From contig JAINUG010000048.1 in assembly GCA_029706075.1 (NCBI GenBank), positions 5,338,374 through 5,402,373 of the forward strand: a DNA stretch of 64,000 bases. Reading direction: 5' to 3'. Numbering within the stretch: the first letter of the stretch is position 1; the number at the start of each line of letters is the position of its first letter. Under the pieces are notes generated by a model, which saw nothing but the letters and a program-made list of their open reading frames with translations, had not been told where the DNA came from and did no database searches. Shown piece after piece: positions 12,601 through 23,540 of this stretch. The translations under genes were made by a program, and so were the position numbers. The DNA is from Aldrovandia affinis (Eukaryota; Chordata; Actinopteri; Notacanthiformes; Halosauridae).

Positions 12601-14870
12601 CACGCGCACGCACACACACAAACCAAAAAAAAAAAAAAAAGATCCTCACCACTTGTTAGGATATATCCCTAAAATAGCAGTGACAGCAGTTAGTGCCTGA
12701 GAAAGATATTATTAAAAATAATACAGCTATCCACTTTCATTGACCACAGGTCATTTGATGCGGATAGCGAGAAGGCACACTGCCGCGGTTTACAGCCATC
12801 TATCATTATAAGTGCAACAGGATGGCAAATATAATGATATATATTCTGCTAACACGGACCCACTGGAGAACGTAGTGTTCCATTTTTCTTTTCCGTGGAT
12901 GATAAAGAGAAAGTAATACTTTGTGTATTTCACTTCATACACTGTGTATTTTCTTGTGGATAATCTATACCCGAATTACAGCAAACCACCTGTGCGGTTT
13001 GAGAACATTGTGTTAATGGTATTTAAGTGCCTCTACGAAGTGTGCAACTTTGACTCACGCATGTTTCTGCTCGAGGATGTGAAAATATACAGAAAATATG
13101 TCTTCGCAGTTTGTAATAGATGAAAACCTTTTTTTTCTTTGTGAAAGAGATCATTTTTCCTAAAAATTATGGTAATACTGAGGCATAGGAATACTGTATA
13201 AAACTGATGAGTTACAGTAAGGTATCACTAGTGACATACCTGAAACAATACTTGTGATACTTTTAAAGTCAAGTTTTTACCACAAAGAATCCACCAGGAT
13301 GGGAAACGTATAGATAACTCTACCTGTGCAGCTGCATAAAGGCTCCCCCTTGTGTTCAGAGCTTTTAAATAAGGTTTCCCAAACACACCACTGCGTAATA
13401 TGTAAACGATAGATTCAGTACATGGCTTTATTTTCGATAAAATGTCCATGGTGCTGAAAACAAGTTTTTTTGTTTATAGACCTGAATGAATGCAAAAAAA
13501 AACATTTTAGTTTGCAATCACTTATGTTTTATAGTTAAGACACACGCACTGAGTTAAGACACACATACGGTATCTGTTTGCCTGTGCCAGTTTGCCTGTG
13601 TTTGAGTGACAAGAGGTCAAAGGTGAACCATCCCGAACAGAGCAGACTGGCTTGGATGTAGCAGGTTTTCCCCATCAGTAGTTAATTACAATCTGTCATC
13701 GGGGGCCTGCACAGGACAGATGAGCAGAGAAGGGGCCCCTGATCTGTCACTGTCCTCTCTCACCTCAGTCCAGGTGTGAGCTTATTACACCGAACCCCCC
13801 CTCCCCTCCATCAGGAGCCAGGCCTCCAAGCATCAGTCTGTCTGTCTGTCTGTACCTCTGCCTCGCTCTAATGACAATGACTTGCATTGACAGGGTGCCC
13901 TTCACCTAAGCGGCTCTGTACAGGTTAATGACCTCACTCCCGACCAATGTGCAGAACCCCCTCTGCGTATGTCACCGAGCAACCGGAGCATGGGCAAGTC
14001 ATATGTGTTGCTCTGCAGAGCTCTTTTGAGTGGGAACAGACAGCAGGTCCCAGGGCTTCGCTTATCGTCAGCACTCAATTGCGTTGTGACACTCGCGCTG
14101 AGTGACAAAGTGGCTGATAGGATGAACAGGCCGCAGATGTCCGCCTCCGTGTCAATATTAAGGCGGCAGAATGCGGCGCTCCTGACAAAGATGTCAGAGT
14201 CACTCTGGGAAGCGGCGGACGGCGTCCGCTCCGGGCAGCACGTTCGGCCGTGACGGGGGAGAGGTGTGCGGTGACGCGGAGGAGATGGGGTACGTGCGGG
14301 GGGATGTCTCTGCGGGGAAGAGAGAAGCCCCATCTGGCGATTCAGTGAGACAGAGACAATGACAGAGATAAAGAGAGAGATTATGACGGTGAGAGAGGGA
14401 GTGAGAAGAGTGGCCGCGTGTCAGGGGAAGCGTGTGCCGGGCCGCCGGGTCTCGTGGAGTGTGTTTGGGGCGCGTGCGTTCACACCTGACACCCTCAAAC
14501 CCCCCACCCTGCTATGGTAGGGTTATTGTTTTACACGGCGGCTCACAGCTGTGGCCCCTAGCACTCACCTCGCCAGCTGGAGAGAACAGTGGCGAGTGTC
14601 TGTGATTGATGGGCGAATATGCAGGCGGCCGGTGAAACCCAATACCCCAAAAATCAGCATGGGGGGGGTGGGGGGTGCAATCCAGGAATTGCAACCCCTC
14701 CCTTGCATGAAGTGAAGGCCCAGGGAACAGGTGGGAGGGCAGTAAGTGACTGTGACCCGATCCCAGTGCTGGGGTGAGAGTGTTTGTATTGAAGAGCTGG
14801 GGGATTGATGGACTGCTGGGTTAATAACATCAGAGGCAGGGAAGTAACAGAGGGAGCCTCTCAGTTACCT
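9667..14870. other. Long non-coding stretch
   Basis: No gene is seen in 5.2 kb. Minor features are a CA/A-rich run at 12598-12641, a CTGT run at 13839-13854, a CpG-enriched segment at about 14080-14310, and a purine-rich tract at 14340-14410. A CTCF-like site is listed separately. Around 13660-13760 the sequence has TTAATTAC and CTGTCA cores in balanced composition, compatible with a regulatory element, but conservation cannot be judged here. Confidence 0.5.
10780..10791 (-). promoter_or_regulatory. CTCF-like motif
   Basis: The minus strand reads CCACAGGGTGGC, matching the vertebrate CTCF core CCASNAGRKGGC at 11 of 12 positions. It is a single short motif in non-coding DNA; occupancy is unknown. 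Confidence 0.25.
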
Positions 14871-15290
14871 CCCAATCACACACATATGACACACACACAC
14901 ACATACACATACATACAACCATGCACGCACACATGCATATATAACACACACACACACATACACACACACACATACATACATACAACCATGCACACACACA
15001 TGCATATATAACACACACACACACACACAACCATGCACGCACACATGCATATATAACACACACACACACATACAACCATGCACGCACACATGCATATATA
15101 ACACACACACATACATAGAACCATGCATGCACACATGCATATAGAAAACACACACACACACACGCATGCACACATGTATATAACACATACACACACACAT
15201 ACATAGAACCATGCACACACACATGCATATATAACACACACACACACATACATAGAACCATGCACGCACACATGCATGTATAACATACAC
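14871..15290. repeat. CA-rich minisatellite, about 46-bp unit
   Basis: ACCATGCACGCACACATGCA followed by TATATAACACACAC recurs with ACCATG at 14918, 14984, 15030, 15074, 15120, 15208 and 15257. Typical spacing is 44-49 bp, with longer gaps where CA runs expanded. On the minus strand all three frames are open (160-177 codons) and encode Val/Cys/Met-rich peptides. These come from the TG-rich repeat and are not genes. Confidence 0.93.
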
Positions 15291-17748
15291 AAATATGAAC
15301 CCCCACACACACTCACTACACATGGATGCAGATGCATGCAAATAAACACACACAACACACATATTCATATAGATATATACTGAATTCTGTTCCCACACAT
15401 TCAGAACACACAGACAAGGAAATAAAAACTCATGGTATAGTCATGCATAGTGCATAGTAATATGAACATTTACATACAGATACTGGCAAATACCTACCAT
15501 GTACATACACACTCATACAAATGTACAGATAAAACATGGAACACATGCACAGAGTGGGAAAATTCATCAAAATGTGTGAGGTGCAGAGATTCATCAAACA
15601 TCCATTATGAATAAACATTTGAATCCGTGGTAGTACTCGACTCTATTTCTGTACACACACGGGGCCTCAGGCTGGCGTCTGCCCACAGGGATTACAAAGC
15701 AGCTGATAGAGAAGCTCAGAGCACGTTTATCGGGATTCCCATCACTAACCTGTGTTCTCTCTCTCTCCCTCATGTCTCCCACTCTTTGTGGCATCCCATC
15801 ACTCATTGGTGTCACGTGATCGCCTCTCACCTGATCTGCACACACAGGTAAGTCACTCTCTTGCACCCGCCTATGAACGCATGCTGTATTAGGTGTTAGG
15901 CGTGTTTTAAATTTGGTGCTGTGTTTATCGTTTTTGCCATATGAGTTCCCACTATGAAAACTCTCAGATTATAACCTGTGGGGCGGGGGGGGGGGGGGGG
16001 GTTCTCTTTTTCTTCTCATGTTGAAGAAATGAGAGATTCAATCCTACATCAAACAGAATATATATATATATATATTCGGCTCCTTATGACAACGAGAAGA
16101 TCCATGTCAACAACAGACGCTTTACCATAAACAAAAGTGCCCAAGGCGATCAGCCATAATGGAGGCCTTGTGTGTTCTTTATCGTCTGACGATCTCTCAT
16201 GTGTTACTCATTTCTCCAGCGAAACAACCCACAGCAGCCCAGCAGTTTTATTGACTTTTTCTCCCATCTCTTGTTCTGTTTTTAGCCATCAGAGATGATT
16301 TTCGGTGACTCCTGAGTTATTCACCCCGTCTAAAAATACCATTGCACCATCACTCACAGGAAGCGGGTCTCTTGTTACTATGGAGCTTTTTCTGTGTCAC
16401 TCTAAACGGGAGATTTGCATGACCTTACAAATGCAACGTGCTGTGATAGTCACGATAGCCTATGCAGGCAGGTGAAGTTGGGCAAAGTGTTAATAGATAA
16501 CTATTTCTGCTGTCACTATCCCATTCCACATGTGCATGGCATGTCCCGCAAAAGCTAACCAGGCCCGTGATAGTGCATTGTGACAATCTCTTCCGTCTCT
16601 GAGACAGACTAACAGTCATCTAACTAACTACCCGGTGCAATCCTGGTGATGAACCGGGTCAATGATCTTCCATGAGTCACAGTCTAACAAGCGCGAGACG
16701 GTATGAAGGGGAGCCGGCGGCGGCGAAGAGACGGTAGATGATGTGAAACGTGATGTTTTTAAAGTTTGAGGGAAATGGCAGCCACCAGAAATACAGTGTG
16801 TCATCAGGGCTTGTTATCCATCGCCCTCCATCACAGCGGGAGAGGAAGAACCATTTCTGTGGCAGCTTTTATAGCCATACGGCAGGAAGTCCCTGCGTCC
16901 CTCAGCTCCTCAGTGGAGACTGCAGCGGATGCTGTTGTAATACCCAGACAGCGTGATCGTGACACATCTTTAAACGCTTACTTGTGCATCTGTTTATCTG
17001 TTTATTGTGGGACATCCCAAAATGCAAACAGAGGATGGGGGCTTGACCTTCCCCCTCCCTGTGAGAACTCTCTTAGGGTTTGATCCACCATGGGTTCAGG
17101 GGTTCAGGAATGACAAACACGGGGGGAATCCCTGGCCCCCTCATACAGTTGCGCTGATGAATCATGTGCCACTGCAAAACAAGGGTGTAGCTATAAAGGA
17201 GTACATTTTATCACCAGACTTAGCCTTGCGTTTTTCATCTCCGTCTTATCTTTTCTATGTGATGTGAAAGAAATGTGGCCCTGCTATACATCTATGAACT
17301 ATGTTCATAGTACAGATAGATCTGTATAGATAGATCTGAGTATAGATAGATCAAAATATAAGTAAACCTGAATGTTCAAAAAAGATTTAAACACCTTAAT
17401 GTAAGTTACGTGCGTTCCGTGGAGACAGAAGTGTTAAGTAGTAGCAGTCGTCGCGTTCTTTGCATTGCGTTGGCCTGTCAGAAGCAAGAAGACTGATGGC
17501 TGCTTAAAGGCAAGGCACTGCATTGAAGTTGGGATTCGCACTCACCGACTTGCCGAGGTTGAAACGAAGCAATAACCCAGGAGGCTGGTGCTTCAGCGCC
17601 CGGAGCCACAGGGACGCACGCAGCCTTCCCCCGTGCGAGGGCCTTTTCATCTGCCCGGCGAGGCTGAACGGAGGAATGCGCTCTGAAAACAGCAGAGGGC
17701 CTCTGATGTGCAGTCTGGTGCAAAAGCGCCTGTTTGGAGCACTGGCAA
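15291..17748. other. Non-coding stretch with G-run and TA tract
   Basis: An uninterrupted run of 17 Gs lies at 15985-16001 and a (TA)n tract at about 16062-16076. A strong donor-like CAG|GTAAGT lies at 15848 (+), but the sequence before it is not convincingly coding. Near 16125 the ATAAACAAAA matches a forkhead core. A short GATA/GATC-rich direct repeat lies at about 17315-17355. No gene is recognised. Confidence 0.5.
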
Positions 17749-17905
17749 TATATATAATATACTGTATTAGCAGATGCTTTTATCCAAAGCAACTTACAGT
17801 AGTGAATGCATACACTTTTCAGTATATGTGGTCCTAGTGGGAATTGAATCCACAGCCTAAGCGTTGCCAACGCCACGCTCTACCTACTGAGCCCCACAGA
17901 AGCAC
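17749..17905 (-). mobile_element. tRNA-derived SINE (V-SINE-like)
   Basis: Read on the minus strand, the element starts with a tRNA-like head: GGCTCAGTAGGTAGAGCG resembles the pol III A box (17871-17894), and GTGGATTCAATTCCCAC contains a degraded B box (17838-17854). The tail reads GTAAGTTGCTTTGGATAAAA then GCATCTGCTAA (17765-17800), the widespread fish SINE/LINE 3' tail. At roughly 150 bp it is nearly full length for this compact type. The B box is mutated (ATTCAATTC in place of GTTCGANTC), so it is probably silent. Confidence 0.85.
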
Positions 17906-19844
17906 ACGGGCCAGAGGGGCGGAATGGGCGAAGTGGGCGGAGGGCCGGTTCCACACAGATTTCCAATGGGCCTGAGACGGATGTGGACGTGAGCCGGGAA
18001 AACAAATAAGGGACAGCATTAGTAATATAAGCAAATGAGGGACAGCATTAGTCCAGCCGACAGAGAAAAATATGTTACGTTAAGGAATGTGACTGCAGGA
18101 CCGATTCTATCGGGATCCGAGATCAAGACATTTGCTCTGCGTTGCTCTCCTCAGCGCCTGATCAGGACGTCCCTTTTTCCCTTTAGCCTCTCGGACCGCG
18201 TGCAGAAGGTCAGATGTGAACCAGTGTGCTCCTGCAGTTGACCTCCGTAGAATCGGTCATGTTTATGATCAGATCAGGATGGATGTAAGGGCTACAAATA
18301 TCCCTTTAAGCATATTTGTTGATTCTAGCAGGTAGTAATTATTTCACAGTGTCACGGAAAGCAGCGGGATTAAACAGGAATGTGTATTTTTGTTAAAGGC
18401 TGGGGACGATCGCCGTTCGGCTTTCCATTGGTTACGCCGGCCTGAGAGAGCCGTGCCTGTCGGGCCGGTGTGATGGCCCTGGTTATTGGTTCCATGAGGC
18501 ACTCCAGGCTGGAGCCCTTTGGAACGTTTGTGAAATCCATGCTGATTGCCACAATCGACCCACTTACATGCGATTTTTAATTGTTATTTGCTTGGATGGT
18601 TATTTGGTTTTGTAAACTCGGTCGAATGGAATTGTTCAGAGTAAACAGTAAGGCATGTGTTTATGAAAGCTCCTTAAGAAATGAAAACAGGGTATTGCGA
18701 CATTGCACATTCTCGTGTTCCCAACAAAGAGAGGGGACCCCAGAAAAAAAAACTATGGAAAATCTTATTATTCTCAGCTCAAAAGCATGTGTGGGTATTC
18801 ATTTGCATCCTTTATTTCATTTGAGATGTTAGGGAAAATGTGTAACTTTTTGCCAAAAAACTCAATCTTTTTTTTATATGACTGTGAACAGGTGTTTCAG
18901 GGCAGTCTCCACTTCAGGCATATTTTCCCAACATTTGGGAATGGTTGGTATTCCAGCATGAGACCCATAGCCATCTACATGTCACGTGCAAGGAATTTGT
19001 GACTATCATCTTTTTTATTTCAGAAGGGGGGATAAATTGCATTTGAAATCAAAATATGAAAGGGCATTCATTTCAGCTTAATCTGAAACATCTTGATGCA
19101 TTTGGTTTAATGAACATTAATATACCCCCTGCTCAGCGCTCGTTGTGCCAGACAATAAAATGATTGACCGACAGGGCCGTGAAACCACTCTCTGTTCAAG
19201 AGACTTTAAAGATCATGCTGTAAAAATCAAGGGATGAAAGAGACATCTTGGATGGCAGTCAGAAAATTCTAACAGAGGATAAATAAACATCTTCATTTTC
19301 TTACAGCCCAATACATGTATATACGTTCAAATATAAAATGTCTCTGTGTTTACGGAGAGATTAAGAGATAGGAGGAGCAAAATTTTACATTCACAATTTA
19401 TGAATATGTTCATGTTCTAACTGATAAATCCCATAAACGCATAAATCCTTATGATGTTAATGAGCCATCCAATGTGGAGCTTTGTCCAGTTAACTTAATC
19501 TGAGACACCTGGCCTTCACTCTCTTTTGATGCAACTTTGTGGGAATGCTGTAAAAGTGTTTACAACTGGCTTTGGGTGGGGGGGGCTACATCATTGCCTA
19601 TGGCCAGTTTGCTGGAAGAGCTGTTTAGCCCTGTTACGGGAAATGTTCAATGAGTCTACAGCACTGCATGTGATTATTCAACGACTCATTTCTGAACTTA
19701 ACTTCAGGTAATTACACCGCACCCCCCTCTCTTATTTTCTGTCTCTCATTCTCATTTAATAAAAAATGATTAAATTATCAAATTAAAAATAAAAAATGAC
19801 TAACCATTCCTTCCCAATGTTACAGTATGGCATGCAGCTGCCTA
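17906..19844. other. Non-coding stretch
   Basis: No gene is recognised. Runs of A and T occur at 18740-18752 and 18870-18878. A weak exon-like segment at 19629-19707 is listed separately. Confidence 0.45.
19629..19707 (+). CDS. Weak internal-exon candidate, unknown product
   Basis: An acceptor-like TGTTTAG precedes 19629 and a donor-like TTCAG|GTAATT follows 19707. The enclosed 79 nt are open and read LLREMFNESTALHVIIQRL, followed by ISELNF. The peptide is protein-like, but third positions show no clear bias, and the plus-strand orientation is opposite to the better exon candidates at 43-61 kb. The polypyrimidine tract is poor. Chance is the default explanation. Confidence 0.15.
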
Positions 19845-20015
19845 CAACGATGTCTATCGCTGTGTTACTGCACTGATCTCATGCGCATTATAATTATGAT
19901 TATTATAGTTAATAATAATAATAATAGCGCAAATATAATTGTTCCTACCATGTATTAATGCACATCTTGTCGCTCTGGATAAGAGTGTCTGCTAAATGCT
20001 TAAAATGTAAAATGT
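19845..20015 (+). mobile_element. SINE or LINE 3' tail copy
   Basis: The 3' end reads CGCTCTGGATAAGAGTGTCT, then GCTAAATG and AAAATGTAAAATGT (19971-20013). This is the shared fish SINE/LINE tail, also seen in reverse at 17765-17800. The upstream part (CTGTGTTACTGCACTGATCT, then a TAA/AAT-rich body) fits a diverged element of the same class. No tRNA-like head can be made out, so it is either 5' truncated or from a LINE. Confidence 0.75.
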
Positions 20016-20089
20016 CATTCATTCTCTGCCCCCCATCCCCCCACCTGTTATATATAGAATGTTACATACTGAGATTCCCTGCTCACTGA

Positions 20090-20101
20090 CCAGCAGAGGG
20101 T
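20090..20101 (+). promoter_or_regulatory. CTCF-like motif
   Basis: CCAGCAGAGGGT matches CCASNAGRKGGC at 11 of 12 positions. It points toward the opposite-strand copy of the same 12-mer at 23037. Confidence 0.25.
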
Positions 20102-21205
20102 TGATAAGTGCGTGCACACGTCCCTCCTCTGTGTCCGGGAAGGTCCTCATTGCCGACCGGTCCCTGGACATTAGGTTTGGACTGGGCTGCTTTCCTCTCG
20201 CTTGCAGTATAGCACTCAAGGATCGTGCCTTAAGACCTGCGCCCTCTCCCTTTCTGTTTTTCATTTGGGTCCGACAATCTGCTCCCAGTTCCAGGGACAG
20301 GAGCGGATTAAGGTATCGCTTTCAGCCCCGGCTGTGCTTCCAGTAAAAACACTTTATTTCATTATTTCTCCAATTCTGTTTTGTTAGGAGATTCGGCTCG
20401 TTAGCACTGTTCATCCCTGCAGAAGGTAAATGTACTTTCCCTGCGGAGACTGCAATCCCCATACAATCCCCTTTTTTCAGCCAAAACTCTGCCTGCCCCG
20501 CCCACATTACCCCAGTGTCTGAGGTCCAAGTCAGTGTGGCCCGGTCCAAACCACTACATTTAGCAGGTGCACATAAACACAAGCAGGAGAGGAGGGGGGG
20601 GGATAATTGCTCTGGAGACCAGTTTTGAGGCCTTATCGGAGCCAGATATGTTTCAGCGAAAATCTTTTGGAAGGCTTGGCAGCTGGGATGTAGCGCTGGC
20701 ATGGAAAGTGGAAGCGTTCCTAAAAAAAAGTTTAGCACAAAATAAAAGAAAAGCCTGGACAAGCTCCACACCCGGGCCGTCCGTAAAACTTCACAGAGAT
20801 GCTCAGTGCAGTCCATAAAACACAAATTTATTGGTTCTACTTTAGACTACCAAAACTTCAGAGAACACTGCGTTAGGGTAAATCAAGTGTATATGTATCG
20901 ATAGTTTTGTACAACTGAAACCCAAGGCAAGTAAGTGCAAAAAGACACCCTTTATATGACATTAATCTGGTATCAAAATTTAAAATGAAATGCCTTGGAA
21001 TAAAAAAAAAAAGCGATGGAAGTAAGTCCAAAAATAAGACTCCAAAAGGGAGAAAGATGGATGAGAGACGGCAAGGCTGTAAGAGTAAGAACACTCCGCT
21101 CACAGAAACATGGAAATGATACAGAAATGATACGAATTTAAATTGAAACTGGATCCTGATGTGTAAGCATGTGCAAGGGAGCAAAGGAGTGTGTTTGTCA
21201 GGGGT

Positions 21206-21217
21206 CCAGCAGAGGGC
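21206..21217 (+). promoter_or_regulatory. CTCF-like motif, full core match
   Basis: CCAGCAGAGGGC matches the 12-base CTCF core at every position. It is the best of the CTCF-like sites found in this window. Confidence 0.35.
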
Positions 21218-22730
21218 TGCCATTATATATTTTATTTCATTATTTCATTTTCAAATATGTTTCCCCAACAATTGAAGACCACAATTTCTTTTATATGGAA
21301 TATGAAGAATTTTGGGACACAAACCTACAAAAGAAAAATACACTTGGTCCACATTATCCTACCGTCAAGTTGTAAATTATAAATGACATATGATTGGCTC
21401 CTCTCATTCTCGTGAACGTGTGCTGGATAAAGCAAGAGTTATAGGCATTCTTGGGACTGTTGGAATTTGGTACCAGGACATGGCTCAATCCACGCAAATA
21501 ACTGGAACCAGAGGGAAATGCCAGGGTGCACCTCAACAGCACCCCCTAGATGTCACAAGCCACCAAGTTATCATGTGTGTGCTTTGGGCTGCCCGAGCCA
21601 CAGGAACCTCAGAGATAAATATCTAAACAAAACACAACCCAGCTGCTGGTGGAGAATCATATCAAAGTTGGGTGCACATGTGTGTGTGTGCAGTGTGCGT
21701 GTTTATGTTAGACATGGATCGAAATGTGTCAGCAGCATGTAAGTTTGTGTTGGGTTTAGACTGAGATTGTGCACTGGCTCTGAACCGTGCAAACTGCAGT
21801 TCAAGAACAGGGCGTGACCTGCCTTAACAATAAAAAACACAGGAACATCCCAGCTTCTGGGTCACGTTGGTGCCTCTGGAAGTACCCATTGAGCAGCGCA
21901 ATCTCTGATTTTGAAGGGGTCGGGGTGGTGGATTCCTCCATTTGACTTCTTGCTGCATCTGTTAAAAAAATCATGCAACTGACAGTGATATCGAGGATGC
22001 ATCCCTTTAGCAATAAACAGCACCAGCAGGAGCTACTGAGCACCCAGCGCAGACACATCTGCTGAACACTGTTCCCACTACACACTGTGAACCAGGTGAG
22101 CTCACCCGCAGTTAACCCCAGAGCAGACAGCGAGGAGCATCCTGATCCTGCCCCCTCTGTGATACGGTCACTTCCTCTCTGGGGAGCCATGTGACTTTGG
22201 CGAGCGCAATAGGGCACGATAAATCCTGCAGAGGAGGCTGGTTTCACACCTGATTCGCTCTGCTCGGAGACGGCATGAATATAAGTGATTTACAGAGGGC
22301 CAGCGCCGCAGCAAACTACAAAGAGCTCCCCAGCCGAGACAAAAGAGCCCATGATACATAGCCTCTCTTTAGGCGGGCCAAATGGACCATTATGTGTCTC
22401 ATTAGGGGCTGCTTGTAGATATTAAGATCCCCCACCACCCAAGAAATGAATATAGTATTGCTGCTCTTTGCTTTTTTCAGATGATAACAAAGCTTCATGC
22501 ACTCATATGTACCTTACAAGCCCATCATCTGTGATTGGCCCATGCCACATACTGCCATTACGATACCAGGTTTGTGTCTCCAGAGGGAACACCTGTCCTT
22601 CTCTGTGTCCGCTCGTCGCTCTGCCTGTCTGTCCATCTGTCTGTCCGTCATGTCATTGATGGCTGTCTCTCCCGCAGTCCTGATCCCATTATCACGTGGG
22701 GAGAAAGATGTTACACTAAGAAAGCTGCTA

Positions 22731-22788
22731 CACATCTGGCAGGGCCAAATTAATTACCTATTAGGCCTGAGCGCCTCCTCCAGATGTG
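22731..22788. promoter_or_regulatory. Inverted E-boxes flanking a homeodomain core
   Basis: CACATCTGG (22731-22739) and CCAGATGTG (22780-22788) are perfect inverted copies of an E-box with matching flanks. Between them lies CCAAATTAATTACC with a TAATTA core. A CACGTG lies just upstream at 22693-22698. This arrangement suits a bHLH/homeodomain enhancer, but it is motif evidence only. Confidence 0.3.
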
Positions 22789-23036
22789 CTCTGGGAGGTG
22801 ATGTCACTGACTGCTGGATTCACTCATCCCCTTGTTTTTTTGTCTGTTTTCTTCTCTCTTTTTGGAAGAGGACGAGGATGCAGTACAGTCTGACCCTGCA
22901 GGCACGCTTGTCTGGCAGTCATTAACATCTAGATTGATTCAAACATACATACTATTAATAACGAAATAATAACTGAAATGTCTTTAACAGTGTTGAGTAA
23001 GAATAAATGCTATGCAGAATAACAGGGAGAGAAGGG

Positions 23037-23048
23037 ACCCTCTGCTGG
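23037..23048 (-). promoter_or_regulatory. CTCF-like motif
   Basis: The minus strand reads CCAGCAGAGGGT, identical to 20090-20101 and convergent with it. It matches the CTCF core at 11 of 12 positions. Confidence 0.25.
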
Positions 23049-23522
23049 TTAAATACTGCTGTCGTTTTCTAATGTGACTTGTAAGCTTCACTTTTAGTTT
23101 AGTGGTTTTTGTGGAGTGTGGTTCATCATTTGACTGTATTTAAAAAATGTATTTGTATACATTTATTTTTTCTAACTGCCCTGAGGGTAGCATTCAATGT
23201 CCCCTCTGGTTACCAGGCCTCTACTTAAAAACCCCAGGACAAAGTGATTTCCTGTGCATTGATGGAGGTGTATGTGTGGGGTTTGGCACACAGCAGCAGA
23301 GGTGGAGAGGGCTCCTGGGCCTAACTGAGTAAGGGGACAAAAAAGAAAGGTTTGTGTCCAAAATCCTCTAACAGCCTCTGCCCTGCTTCCTTGGGCATGT
23401 ATTCGTTTTAGTGTTGTAATGTGTTTCTTTCATTGTTCCCGGAGACGACTGAAGGTTTTAGCAGACGAGGGTTTTTAACGAGGGGAGACACTTCTCTGGC
23501 CGTAAGGACTCCCCGGAATGAG

Positions 23523-23540
23523 CCGTTTCTCTAGAAACGG
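23523..23540. promoter_or_regulatory. RFX/X-box-like palindrome
   Basis: CCGTTTCTCTAGAAACGG has 8-bp inverted arms around a two-base centre. GTTTCT-CT-AGAAAC resembles an RFX X-box (GTTNCC spacer GGNAAC), with C-T changes in the half sites. Nearby TTAATGGCC and CCAAT at 23551-23572 add to a regulatory look. Confidence 0.25.

Noticed and set aside
14830-15398. 160-177-codon Cys/Val-rich frames on the minus strand
   Set aside because: They are translations of the CA-rich 46-bp minisatellite.
15627-15848. Exon ending at a perfect CAG|GTAAGT
   Set aside because: The donor is ideal, but the upstream frame has no coding bias and the CAG belongs to a CA-rich run.
17838-17894. Possible tRNA gene on the minus strand
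   Set aside because: The A and B box-like sequences belong to the head of a SINE, the B box is mutated, and a proper acceptor stem is absent.
20385-20426. Possible 39-nt microexon between TTTTGTTAG and GTAAATG
   Set aside because: Too short to judge, and all three frames give nondescript peptides.
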